NCBI GenBank assembly: GCA_964484465.1
Contig: CAZAFL010000057.1
Span: 1-9,203 of the forward strand
Source of the DNA: CAZAFL01 sp964484465
GTDB lineage: Bacteria > Bacteroidota > Ignavibacteria > UBA10030 > SZUA-254
DNA length: 9,203 nt
Direction: 5' to 3'
Position numbers and translations under genes: made by a program. Position 1 is the stretch's first letter. Every line of letters starts with the position of its first letter. The notes beneath the pieces were generated by a model. The model saw nothing but the letters and a program-made list of their open reading frames with translations. It searched no databases and had not been told where the DNA came from. Below are positions 1-5,465 of this stretch, in pieces.

Positions 1-89
1 TTGAGAACTAATTTACTTTTACAATAATCCAACCAGTCCGGTCAACGATGGTAATTTGATTGTTAATTCACTCATTGATATTCTTCTAT

Positions 90-599
90 TCAGTGATGTG
101 CTTGCGCCGCGATTGTTTTAAACTCGTCGAAGGAAATGGCTTTCGTCGTGGTGCTCAAACGCTTCATTTTTCCTCTGAACTGTTTGTCTTCAGTCACGAT
201 GTAGCGGAATCGGTACTTCTTGGAGCTGGCAGTTGCCGCGATCATGGCATCTTCGATCTGGTCGTTGTTGCCAGCGATGAAGCGTTCGTCATCGATTGCC
301 ACATCCGGAGAGATGCCACCGTAACACTCACCATAAGCATAGCCATACGGCGCCAGTTCCACAGGGATGTAAGTCGCTCGAAGCGTCCGTAGAACTTGAT
401 TAAGTTGCTCTCTTTTCGCAGTGTCCACAATTTGTCTGATTTGATTAACCACAACACAAGTAATGAATAACTGGATCTTGCTGTCTGCAATCAAAGAGCG
501 AAGCAAATCCGTGAAGGTAGCATCATCAGCAAGCCTGTCGACAATATTTGTGTCAAGCATTGCCGAAATTGGTTTGTGATGAAATGATAAGATTCTCAT
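90..599 (-). CDS. PIN-domain protein (VapC-like putative ribonuclease)
   Basis: PIN domains are metal-dependent RNases that use a cluster of acidic residues. The 169-aa product shows the usual pattern: MLDTNIVD near the N-terminus (Asp16), DAMIAATA (Asp117) and VTEDKQF (Asp138). The conserved Glu of the second motif appears replaced: VVVNQIRQ has Gln53 where VxNEIRQ would be expected. Met14 is an equally plausible start and would place LDTN at the very N-terminus, as in most PIN proteins. Neither start has a clear Shine-Dalgarno sequence. The gene lies 38 bp downstream of the HEPN-like gene with no attC-like site between them, so the two probably share one cassette or transcript. No antitoxin-like small gene is adjacent. 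The 89 bases beyond its stop hold no feature I can define; a GTTAATT at 62-68 could be a decayed attC end. Fold assignment is fairly sure; activity is uncertain because of Gln53. Confidence 0.72.
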   Translation of the reverse strand: MRILSFHHKPISAMLDTNIVDRLADDATFTDLLRSLIADSKIQLFITCVVVNQIRQIVDTAKREQLNQVLRTLRATYIPVELAPYGYAYGECYGGISPDVAIDDERFIAGNNDQIEDAMIAATASSKKYRFRYIVTEDKQFRGKMKRLSTTTKAISFDEFKTIAAQAHH

Positions 600-637
600 A
601 AGGCGCTAGGCGTAGTAGGTGTCCGTCGAGTTATTTA

Positions 638-1669
638 TTAAGTACAAAGATTCTGGTGAATAACGTTACGCTCAACTAAACCAGACTGGAATCCATCAGG
701 GAGTTTCTGAGAAATCCATTCACTAGTCCAATCAAGAAATCGATCTTTACCGACTAGCGCCGCAATGTGTACTTCGTGTAAGAAGAGGGTTGTTCCAGAG
801 AGTAGACAAAGATGGTTTCTGATTTCGTTTGAAACTTGGTTGTCCTCGGGACCATCCGTGAACATAGCAGAATCTTCGTAGTTTGTTTTGATTCGAACAC
901 GGTACAGATAATCTATTATGGTAGCAGGACGTGTTCGTGCGTTCACTTCTTGTTTTTCAGTCCGGGTGAGATTCGGCAACGCGAACTTAGGTTCCTTGCG
1001 AGCACGACGACTTTGTCCTGTTCGAATTAATTCCTGATCACGCCAACCTCTTCTCTTTGATGCACGTTTATTTTTACGACGGTCGTGCAATGCTTTAGAA
1101 ACTAGGTCATCACGAGTGGTGCGCAAAGCCTTGCAAGCTAAACTCCAGGAATTTGTTCGTGTACAGGAAGACCATGAATGAATATCGTTGTCGATGTTTA
1201 CCGATTCGGGTGTATTGTGGTAGCCATCAGCACTAACTGACAGTGTCCACGGTGAGAGCTCCTCAGGTAAATGGGACCAGAATGCGGCAAATTCTTTTTG
1301 TGTTTTCGGATGGCTGTCTGGTCGTGGCAATCCTTTGGCCAGCGCGAGTGCTTGGACTGCGTGATACATGACGTAGTAACATTGCACCGCGCTCCAATTA
1401 TTGGAGATGCGTATCAATTCGTCGTCTTCTATGATTGAATTGCCAATAGTCATAAGCAATTCTGTTCCCCAGCCATTTTCTAGAATCCGTCGTACATGGT
1501 GGTGATTGACATTCGGATTCAACCTGTCTGGTATGGTTTGGCTGTTCACAATTCTTTGACATAATCTTTGATAGGCTTCCGAACGAGTTGTCAATCCAGA
1601 GCCCGCTAAATATGCAAACGCTCGAATGTAGTTACTGTGTGTACGGAATACTTCTATCTGATTATCCAC
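638..1669 (-). CDS. HEPN-like helical protein of unknown function
   Basis: The 343-aa product is soluble, with no signal peptide or membrane segment. Residues 91-131 (NNWSAVQCYYVMYHAVQALA, then a conserved-looking His120 and FAAFW) resemble the core helices of HEPN proteins, which read AYYAxFHAxxALL followed by a His and a Phe. HEPN domains are found in RNases of toxin-antitoxin and phage-defence systems. A textbook RX4-6H catalytic motif is not obvious; the nearest is R116-x3-H120. The middle (about 196-226) is very basic, rich in Arg and Lys, and could bind nucleic acid. Residues 246-270 (RTRPATIIDYLYRVRIKTNY) form a second conserved-looking helical block. It is the first gene after attC-like site 1700-1830 and is followed 38 bp later by the PIN gene. 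The HEPN label rests on pattern alone and is tentative; the reading frame is convincing. Confidence 0.55.
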   Translation of the reverse strand: MDNQIEVFRTHSNYIRAFAYLAGSGLTTRSEAYQRLCQRIVNSQTIPDRLNPNVNHHHVRRILENGWGTELLMTIGNSIIEDDELIRISNNWSAVQCYYVMYHAVQALALAKGLPRPDSHPKTQKEFAAFWSHLPEELSPWTLSVSADGYHNTPESVNIDNDIHSWSSCTRTNSWSLACKALRTTRDDLVSKALHDRRKNKRASKRRGWRDQELIRTGQSRRARKEPKFALPNLTRTEKQEVNARTRPATIIDYLYRVRIKTNYEDSAMFTDGPEDNQVSNEIRNHLCLLSGTTLFLHEVHIAALVGKDRFLDWTSEWISQKLPDGFQSGLVERNVIHQNLCT

Positions 1670-1699
1670 TGTTTGCTCTCATTCCTCGTAAATCATTGC

Positions 1700-1830
1700 G
1701 CATAAAGTCTCAGCAAACAACGCGATCCATGCGGTGATTACAAATAGAATCATTTCTTGTTAACATATGGTGTTGAGCGAGACTTTATCATAACGAAACA
1801 CTTCCAGCGTCCTTGTTTGCCGTGTTATGC
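1700..1830 (-). repeat. attC-like cassette recombination site (site A)
   Basis: This is an imperfect palindrome of 131 bp. Its ends are GCATAAA (1700-1706) and GTTATGC (1824-1830), close to the attC terminal heptamers RYYYAAC and GTTRRRY. The inner arms GCAAACAA (1713-1720) and TTGTTTGC (1813-1820) are perfect complements. The centre holds TTGAGCGAGACTTTATC (from about 1773), a version of a motif also seen in the other sites. It follows the 3' end of the 1884-2378 gene and precedes the HEPN-like gene. Confidence 0.7.
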
Positions 1831-1869
1831 GAAGTTGCAGTTCCATAATTCATCGTTTTGTGGCGCACG
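1824..1869 (+). repeat. Inverted repeat copy 1 flanking the 1884-2378 gene
   Basis: This 46-base segment begins with the terminal GTTATGC of site A and ends with CGTTTTGTGGCGCACG (1854-1869). The same sequence occurs on the opposite strand at 2542-2495. Shared perfect blocks are GTTATGCGAA, TTGCAG and the 16-mer, with small differences between them. The two copies bracket the 164-aa gene. Confidence 0.75.
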
Positions 1870-1883
1870 TTTTTGAAAAATCT

Positions 1884-2378
1884 TTACGGCTTAGTTATGT
1901 GCAGAAGCTCTGTGATAATGTTGTGAAGAGCTTGTCTTCGATTAAGTTCCCACTTTATCATATCGTCTGGCATGGGGCGATTTTTGACCAAATCATATCC
2001 GGGAGGAGCCAATGCGACAGCCATACCTATTACACCAAGCTGTTTCACCTCGTAGTATTTCTGTTCGTACTCCAACCATTTGTAATCGAACTTTCGCTTT
2101 GAGCGTCTCCCAAGATGACGAATAAAATCACGACGGGCAAGATCATGCTTAGGGAATTCTCCAACTATGAGAACATTAAGAGTAGATTCACCCATCTCCA
2201 AATCTTGAAGATACGGTGTGAAGGTTTCGGCGAATTTAGCATACGCCGTACGGTACTCCTGACTCCGAGACCTGTACTGATCAATCAAAAGCTGAAAAAG
2301 CTTGAGCAAAACTGCACCTAAGATAGCGCCAAGGGAGACATAGATGACTGGATCAAATTTAAGAACATTATTGAGCAT
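1884..2378 (-). CDS. Membrane-anchored protein of unknown function
   Basis: The 164-aa product has one N-terminal hydrophobic helix (about residues 12-32, YVSLGAILGAVLLKLFQLLI) without a cleavage site. It is followed by a charged soluble part (33-164), so it is probably an inner-membrane protein with its bulk in the cytoplasm. Residues 46-110 (AKFAETFTPYLQDLE, a gap, then FPKHDLARRDFIRHLG and KRKFDYKWLEYEQ) follow a pattern I associate with small uncharacterised anchored proteins in which an F-x-AF helix is followed by H-x-A-x-x-x-F and a K-x-FDxxWxxY segment. I cannot name the family. The gene sits in its own cassette between site B upstream and site A downstream and is bracketed by the 46-48 bp inverted repeat. 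No clear ribosome binding site precedes the ATG at 2378. Confidence 0.7.
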   Translation of the reverse strand: MLNNVLKFDPVIYVSLGAILGAVLLKLFQLLIDQYRSRSQEYRTAYAKFAETFTPYLQDLEMGESTLNVLIVGEFPKHDLARRDFIRHLGRRSKRKFDYKWLEYEQKYYEVKQLGVIGMAVALAPPGYDLVKNRPMPDDMIKWELNRRQALHNIITELLHITKP

Positions 2379-2494
2379 GAGTTATACTTATATTCTATTT
2401 AATCGTACTATCGTTGAGTTGGTGTGTCGGAACGATATTGACTATCAGGAAACAGAATTAGAATCTTGTGACGAGCTCGTTCTTTTGACTAAGC

Positions 2495-2542
2495 CGTGCG
2501 CCACAAAACGCTCATGAAATGCATCTGCAATTTTCGCATAAC
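2495..2542 (-). repeat. Inverted repeat copy 2 flanking the 1884-2378 gene
   Basis: Read on the minus strand from 2542, this 48-base segment starts with the GTTATGC end of site B and ends with CGTTTTGTGGCGCACG (2510 to 2495). That is an exact 16-base inverse match to 1854-1869. It lies in the 157-bp non-coding stretch upstream of the 164-aa gene, which otherwise shows no recognisable element. Confidence 0.75.
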
Positions 2543-2665
2543 GTCTGTGGTAACAACGCAATATTTTTTTGAGCATACAAATCTCATTTCAACGAACAAA
2601 AATATTGAGTGAGGCTGTTCGTTCTTTGGTTGTATTTCCCAACGTCGTTGTTACCACTGTTGTGT
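2536..2665 (-). repeat. attC-like cassette recombination site (site B)
   Basis: The best-formed site in the window, about 130 bp. It runs from GCATAAC (2536-2542) to GTTGTGT (2659-2665). Inner arms GTGGTAACAACG (2547-2558) and CGTTGTTACCAC (2646-2657) are perfect 12-bp complements. The centre contains ATATTGAGTGAGGCT, closely matching site D. The right end is only 10 bases from the stop codon of the 180-aa gene, the normal position of attC at the 3' end of its own cassette gene. Confidence 0.75.
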
Positions 2666-2675
2666 GCAGTTGCCA

Positions 2676-3218
2676 TTAGTCGCAAGCCTCGAATTCCCAA
2701 AATCGGTCAGATGCATAGACAAATGTTCTGCACATGTTATGTTCGGTTGAGATAAGGGATATACAATCAGTGTCAAAAGTCTCCTGAGCCTTAGAAAGAT
2801 TTTGTGGTAAGTTATCTTCATCTGCGAAACCACAATTAGTGATCCGAGTTCCCTTCGGATAAAGATAAAGGTAAAGTGTCAAGGGCTTGGGATTTGGAAT
2901 CGCAGCGAGTGTGAAGAGGGTATAAGAAGTATCGTTTGAAACAAGCGCAAGAAAGTAGGCTGTAATAAGAGTATCCTTCTTTACGATAACTTCCAAAGCA
3001 AAATCGGGAATGGTATCACGATTCAAGAAGCATGTGAAGAATGTCCTTCCGTTTTCGTCAATGTCTCGTGCTTTGTTGCGGTAAATTGTATCAGAGAATT
3101 GAATCAGTTTCCAATTAGAAAAATGCTGATCCAATAGTTGCTTTACTTTCACCGGAATCGCCAAGCTAGATTGAGCAAGGAGCGAGACGAAAAGCAAGTG
3201 TAACATAGTGTGAAGCAT
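2676..3218 (-). CDS. Secreted protein of unknown function
   Basis: The 180-aa product starts with a typical signal peptide (MLHTMLHLLFVSLLAQSSLA, residues 1-20, likely cleaved after Ala20), so the mature protein should be periplasmic or exported. The mature part has a patch FLNRDTIPDFALEVIVKKD (residues 64-82) that recalls the LNGDGxPDFAL strand of secreted Bacteroidota-type proteins of unknown function. It also has cysteines at 63, 129, 152, 163 and 179 that could pair. Two starts are possible: the ATG at 3218, with AAGAGG only 2 bases away, and Met5, which lies 14 bases from the same AGAGG. Both keep the signal peptide. The stop lies just before site B, so this is a one-gene cassette. I do not recognise the family. 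Confidence 0.7.
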   Translation of the reverse strand: MLHTMLHLLFVSLLAQSSLAIPVKVKQLLDQHFSNWKLIQFSDTIYRNKARDIDENGRTFFTCFLNRDTIPDFALEVIVKKDTLITAYFLALVSNDTSYTLFTLAAIPNPKPLTLYLYLYPKGTRITNCGFADEDNLPQNLSKAQETFDTDCISLISTEHNMCRTFVYASDRFWEFEACD

Positions 3219-3247
3219 AACCTCTTTTCCGAGTTAGTGGCAATTGC

Positions 3248-3282
3248 GCATAACGTCTGGCAGCAACATGCAGCTGCGTCGC
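3248..3282 (-). repeat. attC-like half-site (left arm only)
   Basis: GCATAACGTCTGG (3248-3260), followed by CAGCAACATGC, matches the left arms of sites B, D and E. No complementary right arm is found between it and the stop of the receiver-like gene at 3284. A short local hairpin is possible between GCAGC (3262) and GCTGC (3272). Confidence 0.5.
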
Positions 3283-3283
3283 T

Positions 3284-3655
3284 TCACTGCTTGAGTATTT
3301 TTTCAACAACCTCAAGAATTCGATCCAGGTCTTCAGGCGCACGAAGAACGACATCAACACCACGCTCCCTTGCAATAACATCCCACTGTTCTTTGTAAGT
3401 GTTGAAAAAGATCGTCTTGATGTCGGGGAATCGCTCACGAATTTCCAACAAGATCTCGTATAAGTTCCACAAGGCCACAATCACCAAGTCGTAACGACCC
3501 GTGGACAATTCTGTCATTATTTCCTGTCTAGGAAAATCGCCGCCATGATACGCAATAAGCTTGACGTCATACCCTTCTGAAGACAGCATCAGCGCCATTC
3601 CCTCAGCAACTTCCCAGCCGGTGACTAAGATTCTTTTTTGGGAAGGTTGATTCAC
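3284..3655 (-). CDS. Receiver-like protein lacking phosphorylation residues
   Basis: The 123-aa product has the length and alternating strand/helix pattern of a CheY-type receiver domain: RILVTGW (8-14, strand 1), EGYDVKLIAY (27-36, strand 2), YDLVIVALWN (55-64, strand 3), IKTIFFNTY (79-87, strand 4) and GVDVVLRAPEDLDRIL (99-114, strand 5 and helix 5). Aligned to DLVILDL, the phosphoacceptor Asp is Ala61. The acidic pair after strand 1 is Gly-Trp-Glu (13-15). The Lys of the K-P motif is Ala106. It therefore cannot work as a normal phosphorylated receiver. A stand-alone pseudo-receiver that binds a partner by protein contact is the likeliest reading; another Rossmann-like fold is possible. The start is GTG at 3655 with no clear ribosome binding site. 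Half-repeats lie on either side in place of a complete attC. Confidence 0.65.
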   Translation of the reverse strand: MNQPSQKRILVTGWEVAEGMALMLSSEGYDVKLIAYHGGDFPRQEIMTELSTGRYDLVIVALWNLYEILLEIRERFPDIKTIFFNTYKEQWDVIARERGVDVVLRAPEDLDRILEVVEKILKQ

Positions 3656-3689
3656 GGGAAAAGGACCATATAATTGGAAATGTCCTTCA

Positions 3690-3718
3690 TTGCGATGCCG
3701 TTAATTTGCTTGTTATGC
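3690..3718 (-). repeat. attC-like half-site (right arm only)
   Basis: The segment ends in GTTATGC (3712-3718), preceded by GCGATGCCGTTAATTTGCTT, and lies 16 bases from the stop of the membrane-protein gene at 3735. No matching left arm is found before the receiver-like gene. Just to its left, AAGGAC (3661-3666) and GTCCTT (3682-3687) can form a 6-bp hairpin with a 15-base loop. Confidence 0.45.
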
Positions 3719-3734
3719 ACACACCATTTTTCTA

Positions 3735-4523
3735 TTATTGTTTGGGGGTTGGTAGCTTTAGACTTTGAATTTCTTCGTGAATCTTAGTGAATTCCCGCAT
3801 GTATTCTTTAGCCTGAGCATTGATTTGGTCAGTTACTTTTATTATTTCCTTATTAAGAACGGATGTGATACTGCCAACGAGTTTGTTGTCGCGTGCGGCA
3901 TCTTCTGAATCACCACTCCCATTTTGTGTGCTCAAGCGTTTGTCGAAATAGTACCACAAACTGCCTACAATTCCAACTGTTATCCCTAAAGCCACATGAT
4001 ACCAAGGCCAGACAAAACTAGAGGGAACTAGAAGAAATCCAACCAATGCCACGAAGGCATGCACACCATACCACAAGTAGCCCTTATTCTTTTCATGATT
4101 GACCGAAATGCTTATTGTGTTACAAATCGTATACCAAAAGCCAAAAATATACCAGTACTTAAGATTCAATACCTCGATAGCACCAAACATTTGGGCTATG
4201 AAAACGAGTGCAAGAATTTGCGGAGAATAATACCAGAAACTCCTTTGAGCTTCAGTTTGTCTCTTCTCTGAATGGTAACTATACCAGTCATGAGCAACTA
4301 TTAGAACCATAAATGCAAATATTAGGAACCGGAAGAACGATTCAGAGATTAGAAAAAGCCCCAAAGTTGGTGAAAAGAAGAACGAACAAACCTCCGTCCA
4401 ACTCCGCGCCAAGATCCAATTGTCTTTGTCTTGAAGAGCAATGCGATAAAAACTTACTCCCAAGACGGTCGCATACATGCCCTGAATAAAAAGGGGCATC
4501 TCAGATTTATCTTTGCTTGCCAT
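3735..4523 (-). CDS. Polytopic membrane protein with C-terminal coiled coil
   Basis: The 262-aa product has about six hydrophobic segments: roughly residues 12-30, 46-77 (long; could be one or two helices), 100-119, 123-142, 149-167 and 170-192. The helices are rich in Trp, Tyr and Phe. They are followed by a polar, probably cytoplasmic tail (193-262). The tail contains a Gly/Ser/Asp linker (201-210) and an amphipathic stretch (214-255, ending KIHEEIQSLKL) likely to form a coiled coil. The layout suggests a membrane sensor or anchor that oligomerises or binds a partner through the tail. No transporter, kinase or enzyme motif is visible and I do not recognise the family. ATG at 4523 is the first start; the ribosome binding site is weak. 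It is the only gene of its cassette. Confidence 0.7.
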   Translation of the reverse strand: MASKDKSEMPLFIQGMYATVLGVSFYRIALQDKDNWILARSWTEVCSFFFSPTLGLFLISESFFRFLIFAFMVLIVAHDWYSYHSEKRQTEAQRSFWYYSPQILALVFIAQMFGAIEVLNLKYWYIFGFWYTICNTISISVNHEKNKGYLWYGVHAFVALVGFLLVPSSFVWPWYHVALGITVGIVGSLWYYFDKRLSTQNGSGDSEDAARDNKLVGSITSVLNKEIIKVTDQINAQAKEYMREFTKIHEEIQSLKLPTPKQ

Positions 4524-4560
4524 AACTGTTCTTAGTTATCTAATGGGAGAATCGGTGTGG

Positions 4561-4691
4561 GTATAACGTTTTGGTCAACAATGCAGGATTCTTGTGAGCC
4601 TTGGCATTGACCATTTGTCAGTGAGCAAAAATATTGAGTGACGCTCAGCATTATTTGGCTCTATTTTCCAACGTCGTTGCCACTGTTATAC
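4561..4691 (-). repeat. attC-like cassette recombination site (site D)
   Basis: This 131-bp imperfect palindrome has exactly complementary ends, GTATAAC (4561-4567) and GTTATAC (4685-4691). Inner arms TGGTCAA (4572-4578) and TTGCCA (4678-4683) pair with one extra T. Such an unpaired base is typical of attC sites, where it sets the strand and orientation of recombination. The central and right part (about 4625-4680) is closely similar to site B (2595-2650), sharing AAAAATATTGAGTGA and CCAACGTCGTTG. Confidence 0.75.
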
Positions 4692-4743
4692 GCCGTTTGT
4701 CCACGTATCATTGTAATAACCATCATTCAAAAACTTGCAGCGC

Positions 4744-5298
4744 TCATTTCCCATTCTGCAACGAATCACTTTGTGCTGTCGGCAGGAATTCATAGTTATC
4801 ACTATGCCCAACTATCAACCCGGTCGTTAACCCACCGATTATACCCGCCCCTCCTCCAACTATTAGACCGATGGCAACCCCGGCACCTGATCCCAGCTTC
4901 CCATTGTCAGTGCTCCCCAGAATGATCGCACCAAGTCCACCACCTATTAGGACCCCAAACCCAAAACCCTCTAAGGCCCCCTTCGAAGACCTCTTGATCG
5001 TGATTTTGTTTATCTCCCGAATGCTTGTCTTGGATTCTTCGTCTGTCCGTCGGTCAACCCACGATACAGAGCCATCAGATATTTTGATTTCCTTTGCGGA
5101 CATGACTCTCCCGTCCTTTAGTTCGATTTTGGCATCCCGCCCTTGTAGCTCTTCATTCATTTCCCGGTAGGTATACTCGGAATTCGGCTTACCAGCCGAA
5201 CTCACCGTGTACGACGATGAACAGCCATACAAGCAAATTGCGAGACCGACAAGTATTGTAGTCAGTTTCAATTCAGGTGGGCGAAAATGATGTTTCAT
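4744..5298 (-). CDS. Glycine-zipper lipoprotein
   Basis: The 184-aa product has a lipoprotein signal: positively charged start, hydrophobic helix LKLTTILVGLAICLYG and Cys26 in LYGC. Cys22 (LAIC) is an alternative lipidation site. After a Ser-rich linker, residues 55-101 form a beta-type module (KIELKDGR, IKISDGSVSWVD, IREINKITIK) resembling the small strand-rich domain found in many lipoproteins of Bacteroidota-like bacteria. Residues 111-164 are two very glycine-rich hydrophobic stretches (GFGFGVLIGGGLGAIILG and GSGAGVAIGLIVGGGAGIIGG), a glycine-zipper pattern that packs helices in membranes. The protein is probably tethered to the outer or inner membrane and inserts or oligomerises there; its role is unknown. 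The ATG at 5298 is supported by AAAGGA about 8 bases upstream. It forms a one-gene cassette with site D at its 3' side. Confidence 0.78.
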   Translation of the reverse strand: MKHHFRPPELKLTTILVGLAICLYGCSSSYTVSSAGKPNSEYTYREMNEELQGRDAKIELKDGRVMSAKEIKISDGSVSWVDRRTDEESKTSIREINKITIKRSSKGALEGFGFGVLIGGGLGAIILGSTDNGKLGSGAGVAIGLIVGGGAGIIGGLTTGLIVGHSDNYEFLPTAQSDSLQNGK

Positions 5299-5328
5299 AT
5301 TTATTTCCTTTTGTGGTAGACAAATGGC

Positions 5329-5438
5329 ACATAACGTCGTGCAAAAACACGCGACATTTGAGCGAACGTATAATTGTCATTTCAGTGAGCGAAAATGTTG
5401 AGTACTGCTTTCTATTCAAGGAGTTTTTTGCGTATGAT
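5329..5438 (-). repeat. attC-like cassette recombination site (site E)
   Basis: The site starts with ACATAAC (5329-5335). Inner arms GCAAAAAC (5341-5348) and GTTTTTTGC (5423-5431) pair with one extra T. The right end (GTATGAT, about 5432-5438) departs from the usual GTTATGC, so the site may be partly decayed. GTGAGCGAAAATGTTGAG in the middle matches the central motif of the other sites. Confidence 0.55.
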
Positions 5439-5465
5439 AGGCCGTGGTTCCCAAAACGTAAGGCA

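Noticed and set aside
1827..2102. Plus-strand open frame of 91 aa over the 164-aa gene
   Set aside because: It lies opposite a better gene, begins inside the end of an attC-like site, and shows no domain or ribosome binding site.
2495..2540. Possible short peptide (FHERFVAHGLVKR) upstream of the 164-aa gene on the minus strand
   Set aside because: The frame looks coding-like but has no start codon outside the attC-like site; it was kept only as part of the inverted-repeat finding.
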